Shown: in pieces, positions 34,952 to 46,192 of the stretch
Numbering within the stretch: position 1 is the first letter of the stretch
How the letters are laid out: each line of letters opens with the position of its first letter
NCBI GenBank assembly: GCA_963556495.2
Contig: OY747705.1
Coordinates: forward strand, 34,162,298 to 34,226,297
DNA length: 64,000 bases
Direction of reading: 5' to 3'
Origin: Valencia hispanica
Lineage: Eukaryota; Chordata; Actinopteri; Cyprinodontiformes; Valenciidae
Position numbers and translations under genes: made by a program
Notes under the pieces: model-generated
Told to the model about the DNA's origin: nothing
Seen by the model: only the letters and a program-made list of their open reading frames with translations
Databases searched by the model: none

Positions 34952-34971
34952 TGGTGACCCCGACGTGATTT
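34952..34971 (+). promoter_or_regulatory. Primer-binding site for tRNA-Trp
   Basis: TGGTGACCCCGACGTGATTT, 3 bases after the LTR, is the exact complement of the 3' end of vertebrate tRNA-Trp including CCA, as I recall that tRNA. It would prime minus-strand DNA synthesis. Confidence 0.9.
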
Positions 34972-35874
34972 CTGGAGGAGCAAAGGAAAACGTGAGTTTG
35001 GAATAATAGGATTTTGTTGAAATTGTTGTGATCGACAGCTACTGGAGATCGGAGGACGGAAGTGACCCAGGTCTGAAGTTATTTGGTAAGCGCTGACACA
35101 CGAGGCGCAAAATTGACTAATCTAAAATTATGTTCTGTCTGTAGTTCTCCAGTAAATGTTGATTTCTGTTTCTGCTGAGTTAAATAGACGCCAACCGGGT
35201 CGGTAAACTCAAGGTGTGGCCGGCCCTAAGGTAAGCTAGGACGCTTCTTACTGAAAGCCTGTGTGTTCGGAACCGTAGGAAGGCCGAGTGGGATCAGCTC
35301 GTGGATTGAGAAACCACGGAATGTCTAAAAAACGAAACTCAGAGATCAGAGAGCGATTTCAACCCTGGCATTTCTTGTTCCTTTGAGCAGGATCCCAAAT
35401 CTGACTGGATCTCCGGGAGGAGCCGCAGGCTGCTGAGAGCCCGTGCATGGCCTGGTCTAGGACCAGCTGGATCCTGGAGACCTCCAGCTCAACGTGGAGG
35501 CCGGAAGATCGCAGAGTTCCTCCCGGAGCAACAGTTGATGACGGGGTCTTCCTTCACAGGGACAACAGCCAGTGAGTAAAACATTTGATGCATGAAGGAA
35601 TAAAAAATAAGAGAGAAGAAATAACTAGGTCCGGGACCTCTTTAATACGAGTTTGTGTTTTGCAAATAAAGATCGGGGATCTTTGCGTGATGATCCGGGA
35701 TCTCACAATGAATATCCATGTTAAAGGAGTTGGACTCCAAAGCGCGCAGAGGTCTGGGATCTCAATAAGAAATAGGCCTAATGATCTAATGATAAATAAT
35801 ATCTAAATAATAATACTAGTAATGAAAAAACATGATAATAAATACATAATTGTATTACTGTGTGATAAACCGGT

Positions 35875-35906
<32 letters not shown>

Positions 35907-37960
35907 AATGGAGATTTCTTCCTTTTGAAACAGCTGTAGGCTGAAAGGAGTCTCATGGTTTGATAATTGAGTAAATAACACTGCAATAAGATAAATAGAT
36001 CAGATAAAAGAGAAATAAAAGCTGAATTTACTTTATTTACATGAGAATGATAAATATTTTAAAATGAAAAATAAAAACGGTAAAATGTAACTTATCAAAA
36101 TATGGGGAAAAATAGCAAAGATTTAAAGGAGATGCAAAATTTATGTAAGAGAAAATACAATAAATTTCTTTAAAATAAAGATTATGAATTTGAAGGACGA
36201 TTGAGTAATGTCGCGCACTTCTTGGTAGTTGAGATATAAAATTAAATTAAAAAGATCAAAATTGAAGAATTAGACATGTTGCATCTCAAACAAAAGAATT
36301 CCCCTGGAAGGAGCGAAGAAGAGAAAAAGGAGGGGTTCATGCGTGAAGCTGTTGTGTTTTTTAGCACCCGGGAGGATGAAAAATGTTTTAAACTTTGTTT
36401 TCTCCTAAAGTTCCGAAAGAAAGAAAAATAAAAGAGAAAACTCACTTCCATATTTTAAAAAATCCTATGAAGAGTAAGGTAAACTTTACTGTGATCTAAA
36501 TGAATTATCTCAAACAAGCGACCCCCTTCCCTCTTCCCCTTAAGGAAGGGCCATTCTGATAATAAACAAGACCCCCCTTCTATCCCTCAACAATGAGTCG
36601 TTAGTTGTTCTGTTAATAAACAAACCAACTGTGATGAGGTACCTCAGAACCGGTAAAATTCGCTTCCTGAGAAAAAAATACGTCATGCGTTTCAAAATTG
36701 TTAAAGGTTATCCAACTGCAGGAAGGCAGAAGGGAAGGAACACACACCTCCCCCCGCTAGCTGATAATGAGGGACTATGTTTTGTGAGCTGCGTGCATCT
36801 CTGTATACAAAAGGTTGGGATTTTTTAAGTGCAGCGGGAACTTTTACTCTATAATAATAATAAATAACTTAGCTAATATTTTTAATGATATTCATGGGAT
36901 TTCTGTGAGATCTCTCATATAGTAGAAAAGAAATGGCTTAACAATAACGGATTATGAGCAGAGTGATTTTATTTTGAAATACAGGCGGATGTCTACAGGT
37001 CCTGTGGGGTAGCAGCTGGGTGGCTACATAAATTTATTCTTTGTAACAAGCGGCAGCTTCAGATGCTTGCTTCTAACATTTTAATGACAGATAAGATACC
37101 TGTTGAAAGTAAACAATCTTGTAATGCGCTGGGTTAGAGACTGAAAAAAAGGGAAGAAATTTTCGTTACGGGATTACCGTAGTAAAGAATGTAGTAATGC
37201 ACTCCAATATTCAACTTTAGTTACCGTAGCACACTGAGTATAAGTGCACTTCAATATTTATACTCAATGGATTTGTTGCTAATTGGATGAAATTATTAGT
37301 CTGAATTAGCAGAAAAGATGTCTGGACCTACACCTGAGATTGGGAGAGGTTGCCGGCCCTCGCCCCAATCTGAGTTGAGAATGTTACCACGTTTTGGACA
37401 TCTAGCAACAGACTCTTCCACATATAATCATAATAATAAGCTAATTTGTAGAATCTTTATGAAGGAGCAGATAAGCAGAGAGCAAGGAATAGAGATGTGA
37501 TGTTTTATTATGGAAATTACAGTTGCTGATTATCTCATTGACAAAATTGTAGGAAGTTAGTGAAGCCAGATGGAGAGAAAAAAATTAGAAATTTTTTTTT
37601 CACTAAAAAAATGAGATTGAGTTGTTAGAAAAATGAAATAAAAATAATAGATTTTGCTACAGGAAAAATCTGTTGTGTTAATCATATTATCTCGAGATTA
37701 TTTTCTAATTTGTTCGGTAGAGATTTCCTATTTCACTTGAAGTTGGGCATGTTCTCTGTAGGGGATAAATTAATAATCCAAATTGTAGATTTTCATAAAA
37801 TTCTTGAAACGGGACATCTACCAAAGAATTGTTCTACTTGGAAAGACAAAAAATAAAGTTTTAACTGATGTTTGTAATCAGATGAAGATAAAATAATCAT
37901 ATTATTGCTAACAGAAGATTCAAATTGAACTTTGCATGTTTTTGGCATTTGGCCAACAAT
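34972..37960 (+). other. LTR element leader and unrecognised 5' interior
   Basis: Leader with possible splice donors (e.g. GGTAAGC at about 35085). Most of this stretch is AT-rich with short frames and a (TG)n run at about 35875-35901. It occupies the place of gag, protease and the RT part of pol, but I could not recognise any of their motifs. They are probably deleted, replaced or decayed. Confidence 0.5.
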
Positions 37961-38960
37961 GAAGAACAGGGGTATGGCGACCTCTAGTGGCGAACTAATT
38001 AAAGCATTTCTTACGGACAATTCAATTCTCAACCTGATTAGTTCATGGACAAGAAGTGTGTCAGACATGGAAAAAAAAGAAAAGCTTCTCATATAAAGTT
38101 AAGAAACAGCTTTGAGCAAACAAAGGCTGTACTGAAGAAGCTTGGTTTAGTAGGATGAGATAATTTCTCCTAATGGATTTCAAATGTTAACAGTGAAACA
38201 TTTAGATACAATATCTGTTGCACAAATGTTGTTTAGAGAAATAATGCCTAGATTTGATATCCGCAAATGATCTATAGTGGTAACGGAACACATTTTGTGA
38301 ATGAAATAATTGATGAAATAGGACAAAGATTATAGATCATTTTTAAGAGACAATTGGATTCTAAAAGCAGATTAAAAAAGGCCATGGATAAGACTAAACA
38401 GAATTGGAGATACTGTTTGGTTATGTTAAAGTTATATATGAATATAACACCAAGTAATTGAACGGATTTGATGAGACCTTATCCTTCCTACAGTTTGTTA
38501 TATTAAAATAAGAGGAACAATTACAAACTGATTTATGACTTTATGATAAAGATGTTGGAAAAAAAAAAGCAATGGAAGAAACAGGACAAAATTGGACATT
38601 GTCTTGATTTGGTAAATTATGCATGCATATAATACCAACTTTGAATATTGGCCTCATGCTATTTGAAATAATCTATGGGTGAGATATATAATTCTTTAGT
38701 TTGGTATACTCTCTCCTAAAGAACAATTTGATTAAGATCTGGTGGGTGTTCATGATCAAAATACTGATAAGTACATAAGTTATAAATGCAAACTAATCAT
38801 ATGCCAGATGATCCTATATTCCTACAGGAAGAATTGAGCTGAAAGTAGGTGACTGGATCCTGATTAAAAGCTGTAAACAGAAAATTGGTCATCACCCAGG
38901 TAGAAGGGGCCATTCCAGGTATTTTTGACCACACCAATGGCTGTGGAGACTGAGTTGGAT
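37961..38960 (+). pseudogene. Retroviral pol remnant: integrase-like
   Basis: Pieces of a retroviral integrase appear in changing frames. Near 38268 the text reads IYSGNGTHFVNEIIDEIG, the block that contains the second catalytic Asp in integrases (normally DNG). Here the codon is GGT, so the Asp is replaced by Gly. Further on (about 38840) LKVGDWILIK and then FLTTPMAVE match the C-terminal SH3-like domain of gamma/epsilon-type integrases. Stops and frame shifts occur every few tens of codons, so no product is possible. Described only as it stands. Confidence 0.7.
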
Positions 38961-39147
38961 ACATTTAATCCATTATAAAAAGCAGAGACCATTACTAGAT
39001 ATAGGGAAAGCAGTCTAAGAAAAGTGGTGTTAAAGACTGATTACAAAGGGAAGTAGGTACATTAGGTTATACTTGTCTCAATGTCAGTGAAGAGAACCAG
39101 GAGATCCACTTTTCTATAGAGACTGCTTGAAGGGAGAGATAGTAACT

Positions 39148-40070
39148 ATGAAGGTTTTTCTGCTATTTAGTACTTTTATTTTTACAGCTTTTTGGTGGTG
39201 TAATTCCATAGGAACTTTAAGACTCACAGAAGAATGACATATAGCACATGAGCATGCTGATTTATTTTCTTGGTTTACTCAGAGAAGGACACACAGAGAC
39301 CCATTTGAAACTAGCGTATGGTGACAATATGCAAGATATCTAGCAAATAAATAAAATATTAACTGTTTTGTTTGTTCTCAAATGCCATATTCTTTAGGAC
39401 ATTTACCCAGATATGTAGAAGCTTTCACTAATCTTAATGATCTGTTTCCAGATGTTACACTCCTCTCCAGGATTTGGACAAATTCTGAGCGTGCAGTACA
39501 TGAACGAACAGGAAGTTATATGGGTAAAAATGTATATACTTCCATGACAAAAGTAAGGGTAAATTGGAGACTGGGACGACATGGGATTAATCTAAATAGT
39601 TAAAGCTGTACCAGTACACTTAAGACCTGACCATTTGTTTTGAAAATGATAAAAATCTGACCACATTTTTCGTACCAATCTGGGTGCATGGGAAAAAATA
39701 TATAGTATGTGCTCCATACCGTGAATGTGATGGGAACTTTTCTATGGACGACCTGCTGATTCTCTGAGGATTTTGGCTCTGACACAATTACCCTCAAAAT
39801 GAGAACGGTGGATGTGCTTCTGTTGAGACTTAAAGAACATTCTTTTCTTGTATTTGCAGAGCAGATCCGACACAGCAGAAGGAGGAGGCGTGATATTTCA
39901 GCCCCTCATGGTCCCATCTGGGCTCCGATATGCCCCCTGAAAACAAATTATGGAGTGATTGAAATAAAGTTCCATTATCTTTTTTCCAATGGACCGAGGT
40001 GGGTAAGGTCATGTTATGATTGGACACATTAAATTATAGATTCAGTGGTTTTGTTAATTCTTCCTCGGCA
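39148..40070 (+). pseudogene. Envelope-like remnant
   Basis: Immediately downstream of the integrase-like region, the ATG at 39148 opens a short frame with a hydrophobic signal-peptide-like start that stops after 29 codons at 39235. Further fragments (39382-39600, 39799-40032) lie in other frames. One contains a cluster of five arginines (about 39880), reminiscent of the polybasic processing site between envelope subunits. Position and these two traits are the only support. No transmembrane-subunit motif was recognised. It is broken and non-functional. Confidence 0.45.
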
Positions 40071-41711
40071 GTTCTAAAAGGTATAGCAGCTGAGATCTAG
40101 GAATTGAGCTTAAATACTGTATACATGGAGATTAATCTACAATACAGGTGTTTATTGAACTATAATATCTTTCCGTAACAGGCTGCAAATCTAGTCACAC
40201 TTGTTTAACAGGAGACTTATATAATTGGATGTTTCTGAAACAGTTCTGTTTCAGAAAAAGGGAGGAGATCCTTAGGCACTATGGGAACTTAAATTTCAAT
40301 GATTTTTTACAAAACAAAGCCTTTCAATTTGTCGCTTTAAAAGCATTTCAGATAAATAAATAAAAAACAGCCATTGTTTAGGGTTCAACAGTTTTTTTGG
40401 TTAAAAAGGTTGAAATTATAGTAAGTATTGGGCTTCATCAGCTCAGAAAATGAATAACAATAGTCGGTGATGTGGTAAAATCTTATAAGATTATAGGTTT
40501 AATGAACCTAGGCTGTTAGCAGTGTAAATGAATAAAATTAGACTGATCCTTTTCTGCGGGTTGAGCTTTAAAGCAGCGAAGCATTTTTCTTTTGAGCGGT
40601 CTCTCATGCTCATGATGCCACTTGCACAATCCAGAAAGACCAGATGTTTCCTGTTTTCCATCCTGTTTTGGCACCTTTGTGCGGTTGGTTGTTTTAGCAC
40701 ACAACCCATTCATCTTACCTTGTGGCATGTTTATGCATTTAGTGTTTGTTTGGAAGTTTTTATTTACATTATAACCCCTACTATATATTTTGAAGAAAAA
40801 TTCTTTATGGTCTAGGTTGTTCCAGTGTTGCTCACTTTTGAAAAAGGATTTTTAGAGTGCACTTTGCGTCAATGATGATTTTTGTGATTTACATACAGCA
40901 AAAGTATTAGCTTTTTCTACAGATAGACCTAATTTGTAAGCAGTCTGGATAATAGTTAGATTTTGTGTTAGTGCAGCCGATCAGTGCGGCACTAGTTAAG
41001 ACTATGAGGTGAGTGAGGGATTTGATAAAAAAAAGGACAAATGCATAAGAAATGAATCTCAAAACAGATACAATTATGGATAAAGCAAACAGAAAAAGCA
41101 AATTAGTTGCGAGCTCTTCTTTTAGGCTTTGTTGACCAGGTGAGAGACCAGCAGCCAACCAGACCACGATCTCTCAGGCAATCATACTAAAGAAAAAGGC
41201 TGGAGCCAATGCACTCCCACTGAGGAGTCAGGACAAACCTGAGAGGACATCCAGGAACAGCAAGCCAGAGCATGTGCAGAACAGCAATGAGCAGACCACA
41301 CAACCTACTTAGAGAGGTTTCCAACTTCAGCACACCTGCACCGTCAGGTGGCAGGGCGGCTTGGAGCACAGAGCTGCCCAGCTGGGGCTGCAGGGTTTGA
41401 AGGAAAAGAAGCTGAGACCCCTCCCAAAAGGGGCAGAACGATCCTCTGTTCTGCGTGCAGTCCTTAAGAGTTTTCAAACTCAAGGCTACTGAAAAGATAC
41501 ACTTTAGCTGCATAAAGGTGATGTGCTGGCAACCTCTCACCTTAGGTCATAGAAGAGCGAGCCGGACGACCACAATTCCTGGCCAGAACAAGATGACTTG
41601 ACTGCTGATCCGAAACGTTCCAGAGAAGAAGGACTCAAAATTGAAATGATTCTATAAGTGTGATGCCTGACATTTTTCCTTATATATAGTGATCTCTTAT
41701 TTTAAGAGATC
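40071..41711 (+). other. LTR element 3' interior, no gene recognised
   Basis: Where the envelope transmembrane subunit would lie. Only short frames are seen and none match known motifs. 41100-41620 is GC-richer, with a 117-codon minus-strand frame that looks incidental. Confidence 0.45.
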
Positions 41712-41722
41712 AAAAGAGGGAC
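41712..41722 (+). promoter_or_regulatory. Polypurine tract
   Basis: AAAAGAGGGAC directly before the 3' LTR, the expected primer site for plus-strand synthesis. Confidence 0.65.
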
Positions 41723-41723
41723 A

Positions 41724-42153
41724 TGAAGAGATAAAAATTCTGTAAATGTTGTATGAGGGTTTAATTCTGTAGTGCATGTGGCAACACTTGCACAGACAAC
41801 GACAGTGAACAATCAAGAAGAAGGTGGTACATCATGTGTGCCTTGTGTGAAGAAGCTGTGACCATTCTGTGAACGAAGATCTATGTGGGAGGAGTTTCCT
41901 GCTAACTCTTGTTTCAATAAAAACCTTATGCTGACATAAAGCTGTGCTCAGTTACTAGAACTGAGTCCAGTGAACGATGTCTCGCTGTTAAAATATATTA
42001 TTGTTTGTTGTTCTTATTGCTCCTTTTTACAGAAACGAACGAGCACGCAGGAAGGTGAAATGAGAGCTCAGAGAGAGCCCAGGGTCATAAATTAAATGTG
42101 TGTCTGTTCCTTTAAGATAGGCTTTAAATTAGAGTAAAAACACCTTCCCAACA
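41724..42153 (+). repeat. 3' LTR
   Basis: Starts TGAAGAGATAAAAATTCTGT and ends CACCTTCCCAACA. Similarity to the 5' LTR begins exactly at TGAAGAG and ends at CAACA, and the flanking L2 sequence resumes with GATT. Confidence 0.92.
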
Positions 42154-42157
42154 GATT

Positions 42158-43851
42158 CTTCATAAATAAAATTAATTCCATTAAAAATAAAATCATTGGC
42201 ATCCTCCCAAACATGATTACTTCTTCCTCAGTAAATGAGGCAGCATCGGAAAGAACTGTAGAACCTCATTTGTGCTTAGGCTGTTTTGATTCAGTCGAGC
42301 TTTCGGAATTATCAAAAATATTAACCTCATCTAAACCTTCAACTTGTATGTTGGACCCAATCCCAACCAAATTAATTTAGGAAGTGTTCCATTTGGTTCC
42401 TGGCCCCATTTTGGATATGATGAATCTATCCTTAGTAAACGGATACATACCACAAGAATTTAAAATAGCTGTAATTAAACCTTTACTCAAGAAACCTTCC
42501 CTTGATCAAGATGACTTGGTGAATTACAGACCTATATCTAACCTTCCTTTCTTATCCAAAATCCTTGAGAAAAATGTTTGCTAATCAAGTCTGTGAGCAT
42601 CTAAACAGTAACGAGCTGTTTGAAGAGTTTCAGTCAGGTTTTGGAGCTCATCATAGCACTGACACAGCACTGGTGAAGGTTACTAATTATATTCTCATGG
42701 GCTCAGATAATGGACTGGTGTCTGTTCTGGTTTTGTTAGATCTCAGTGCTGCTTTTGACACAGTCGATCACAATATTCTCTTAGAAAGGCTTGAACATGT
42801 TGCAGGGATCAAAGGAACAGCACTAGGCTGGTTTAAATCATATTTGTCTGACAGTTTCCAGTTTGTTCATCTAAATGATCAATCTTCTTCACTCTCAAGG
42901 TTTGCTTGTGGAGTTCCACAGGGTTCTGTGCTTGGACCAATTCTTTTCACCATATGTATGCTTCCAATTGGTAGAATCATTAGACAGCATGGGATAAATT
43001 TCCACAGCTATGCAGATGATACACAACTATATTTATCCATAAATCCTGATGAACCCAGTCAGTTAGGTAGATTACAGGCATGTTTGGAAGGCATAAAAAC
43101 ATGGATGAATCTAAACTTTTTGCTTTTAAATTCTGACAAGACAGAAGTTGCTGTCTTTGGACCAGAAGTTCTAAAAAAGAAACTGATTAGTCAATCACTT
43201 CATCTGGATGGCATTAAATTGACCCCCAGTAATAACGTAAAGAACCTCGGCGTTATTTTTGACCAAGACTTGACATTTAAATCCCATATTAAACAGGTTT
43301 CTAGGATTTCTTTCTTTCACCTCTGGAATATTGCTAAAATTAGAAACATCCTGTCCAGGAGTGATGCTCAGAAACCAGTCCATGCATTAGTTTCCTCAAG
43401 GCTGGACTACTGTAATTCTTTTCTATCAGGTAGTCCACAAAATGCCATTAAAAGCCTTCAGTTGATCCAAAATGTGACAGCAAGAGTTCTGATGAATATT
43501 AAAAAGAGAGATCACATTTCTCCTGCTTTAGCTTCCCTTCACTGGCTCCCTGTTAAATCCAGAATAGTATTTAAGATCCTTCTTCTTACATACAAAGCCC
43601 TTAAAAATCAAGCTCCATCATACATCAGAGATCTAATTGTTTCATATGTTCCCAACAGAGCACTTCGCTCTCAGACTGCAGGCTTACTTGTAGTTCCTAG
43701 GATTTCTAAAAGTAGAATGGGAGGCAGATCTTTTAGTTATCAGGCTCCTCTCCTGTGGAACCAGATCCCAGATTTAGTCCGTGAGGCAGACACTCTGTTT
43801 ACTTTTAAGGCCAGGCTTAAAACTTTCCTTTTTGATAAAGCTTATAGTTAG
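42158..43851 (+). pseudogene. L2 ORF2, part 2: reverse transcriptase
   Basis: Continues the L2 ORF2: a stop at 42378-42380 (PIPTKLI, stop), then YRPISNLPFLSKILEK (RT block 1). A frameshift near 42575 at an A-run follows. From 42565 the frame is open for 428 codons and holds FQSGFGAHHSTDTALVKV, LLDLSAAFDTVDH (first catalytic Asp), CGVPQGSVLGPILF, FHSYADDTQLYL (YADD, intact), LGVIFDQDL, SRLDYCNSFLSG and LHWLPVKSRIVFKILLLTYK. It ends FDKAYS at the TAG. Apart from the upstream lesions the RT core is well preserved. Confidence 0.93.
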
Positions 43852-44546
43852 AGTGGCTTAGGTCATCTGAGCTAGCTCTGTAGTTATGCTGCTATTGGCC
43901 TAGGCTACTGGAGGACAGACTTACCAATTTTCTTCACTCTGCTACTTCCTTTTCTCCTACTACTCTCCAGTTGTATTACAGTACATTCTGTTATTTCAAC
44001 TGTTAACTTTGTGATCTCTCAGTGTTTTTCTCTCAATAGAAGATATACATGGTCTGGTATCCTGCTTGGCTGCAATGCCCTGTTGGACGGGGGGCATTGA
44101 CTGGGATGGTGCTCCCAGTAACTGAACATTCACTGTGTCCTGTTATCAACTTTTTACTTTCTGTAACATAGAGATTACTCTTATATCAGATCTCCTGTTC
44201 CTTCTGTTTCTCTGCTCTGTCTTCTCAAACCCCCAGACGGTGGTGGCAGATGGCTGCCCCTACTGAGCCTGATTCTGTTGGAGGTTTCTTTCTATTAAAG
44301 GGGAGTTTTTCCTCTTCACCATCGCTACATGCTTGCTCAGTATGAGGGAGTGCTGAAGGATTGCTGTGGTTGGAAAGTCTGCCCAACCTCACGCCAATGA
44401 CTGACGCAATCTGCTGGGATTCCTTAAATAGGAAACTTTTTAACTGATTGGAATGTTTGTATAAATGTATTGAAATTACTTCTTGTTAAGTGCCTTGAGG
44501 TGACATCTGTTGTGAATTGGCGCTATATAAATAAACTGAATTGAAA
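43852..44546 (+). other. L2 LINE 3' UTR
   Basis: Noncoding tail ending in the L2 hairpin TTGGCGCTATATAAATAAAC and a short TGAATTG repeat. It matches the reverse complement of 15648-16340 almost throughout. Confidence 0.9.
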
Positions 44547-44561
44547 AAAAATATATATATA

Positions 44562-46179
44562 CACTACCGTTCAAAAGTTTGGGGTCACATTGAAATGTCC
44601 TTATTTTTGAAGGAAAAGCACTGTACTTTTCAATGAAGATAACTTTAAACTAGTCCTAACTTTAAAGAAATACATTCTATACATTGCTAATGTGGTAAAT
44701 GACTATTCTAGCTGCAAATGTCTGGTTTTTGGTGCAATATCTACATAGGTGTATAGAGGCCCATTTCCAGCAACTATCACTCCAGTGTTCTAATGGTACA
44801 ATGTGTTTGCTCATTGGCTCAGAAGGCTAATTGATGATTAGAAAACCCTTGTGAAATCATTTTCACACATCTGAAAACAGTTTAGCTCGGTACAGAAGCT
44901 ACAAAACTGACCTTCCTTTGAGCAGATTGAGTTTCTGGAGCATCACATTTGTGGGGTCAATTAAACGCTCAAAATGGCCAGAAAAAGAGAACTTTCATCT
45001 GAAACTCGACAGTCTATTCTTGTTCTTAGAAATTAAGGCTATTCCATGCGAGAAATTGCTAAGAAATTGAAGATTTCCTACAACGGTGTGTACTACTCCC
45101 TTCAGAGGACAGCACAAACAGGCTCTAACCAGAGTAGAAAAAGAAGTGGGAGGCCGCGTTGCACAACTGAGCAAGAAGATAAGTACATTAGAGTCTCTAG
45201 TTTGAGAAACAGACGCCTCACAGGTCCCCAACTGGCATCTTCATTAAATAGTACCCGCAAACACCAGTGTCAACATCTACAGTGAAGAGGCGGCTGCGGG
45301 ATTCTGGGCTTCAGGGCAGAGCGGCAAAGAAAAAGCCATATCTGAGACTGGCCAATAAAAGAAAAAGATTAAGATGGGCAAAAGAACACAGACATTGGAC
45401 AGAGGAAGACTGGAAAAAAGTGTTGTGGATGGATGAATCCAAGTTTGAGGTGTTTGGATCACAAAGAAGAACGTTTGTGAGACGCAGAACAACTGAAAAG
45501 ATGCTGGAAGAATGCCTGACGCCATCTGTTAAGCATGGTGGAGGTAATGTGACGGTCTGGGGTTGCTTTGGTGCTGGTAAGGTGGGAGATTTGTACAGGG
45601 TAAAAGGGATTCTGAATAAGGAAGGCTATCACTCCATTTTGCAACGCCATGCCATACCCAGTGGACAGCACTTGATTGGAGCCAATTTCATCCTACAACA
45701 GGTCAATGACCCAAAACACACCTCCAAATTGTGCAAGAACTATTTAGAGAAGAAGCAGGCAGCTGGTATTCTATCGGTAATGGAGTGGCCAGCGCAGTCA
45801 CCAGATTTGAACCCCATTGAGCTGTTGTGGGAGCAGCTTGACCGTATGGTACGCAAGAAGTGCCCATCCAACCAATCCAAATTGTGGGAGCTGCTTCTAG
45901 AAGCGTGGGGTGCAATTTCTCCAGATTACCTCAACAAATTAACAGCTAGAATGCCAAAGGTCTGCAATGCTGTAATTGCTGCAAATGGAGGATTCTTTGA
46001 CGAAAGCAAAGTTTGATGTAAAAAAAAGTCTTATTTCAAATACAAATCATTATTTCTAACCTTGTCAATGTCTTGACTCTATTTTCTATTCATTTCACAA
46101 CGTATGGTGGTGAATAAGTGAGACTTTTCATGGAAAACACAAAATTGTTTGGGTGACCCCAAACTTTTGAACGGTAGTG
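44562..46179 (+). mobile_element. Tc1-like transposon with DD38E-type spacing
   Basis: A complete 1,618-bp element. Terminal inverted repeats CACTACCGTTCAAAAGTTTG and its exact complement at the right extend about 27 bp (to GGGGTCAC). TA flanks both ends (44560-44561 and 46180-46181). One transposase gene lies on the plus strand. It sits in (TA)n directly after the L2 tail and just before Tc1 copy B. It is a different family from A/B and C. Confidence 0.93.
44974..46016 (+). pseudogene. Tc1-like transposase (DDxE, 38-residue spacing), broken
   Basis: The ATG at 44974 opens MARKRELSSETRQSILVLRN, then a TAA at 45034-45036. The first HTH continues (YSMREIAKKLKISYNGVYYS) with a GRPRCTTEQED linker. 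A frameshift near 45255 leads to the second HTH and the catalytic domain (45267-46016). WMDESKFEVF carries the first Asp (45432-45434), GGGNVTVWGCF follows, and NPIELLW carries the Glu (45819-45821). The second catalytic position reads QQVNDPKH, with Val (GTC at 45702-45704) instead of Asp. From that residue to the Glu there are 38 residues, longer than the usual 34. The protein ends GGFFDESKV. It matches what I recall of the DD38E (Intruder-type) sister group of Tc1. Confidence 0.88.
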
Positions 46180-46192
46180 TATATATATATAT

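Larger units (their letters stand above)
34524..42153 (+). mobile_element. Endogenous retrovirus-like LTR element, defective
   Basis: A 7.6-kb LTR element inserted in the L2 LINE. The two LTRs (TG...CA) are about 425-430 bp. A primer-binding site complementary to tRNA-Trp follows the 5' LTR, and a short purine tract precedes the 3' LTR. The direct repeat GATT (34520-34523 and 42154-42157) is the 4-bp target duplication. The interior has recognisable integrase-like and envelope-like stretches broken by many stops and frame changes. No gag, protease or RT core could be identified. The integrase C-terminus and 4-bp duplication fit gamma/epsilon-like (class I) endogenous retroviruses. The copy is inactive. 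Confidence 0.87.
33930..44546 (+). mobile_element. L2-type LINE split by an LTR element
   Basis: One L2-clade LINE, 5'-truncated inside ORF2 and interrupted at 34524-42157 by a retrovirus-like element. The two halves join seamlessly. The reading DDFMGF before the insertion continues as FINKINSIKNK after it once the duplicated GATT is counted once. The 3' end GGCGCTATATAAATAAACTG matches the truncated minus-strand copy at 15648. The left limit is uncertain (between 33847 and 33930). Confidence 0.9.

Noticed and set aside
40528..40815. 95-codon frame with hydrophobic segments, considered as an envelope transmembrane piece
   Set aside because: No fusion-peptide, heptad or CX6CC-type motif visible; not enough to call.
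41187..41540. 117-codon minus-strand frame inside the LTR element
   Set aside because: Antisense to the element and without a recognisable domain; probably incidental.
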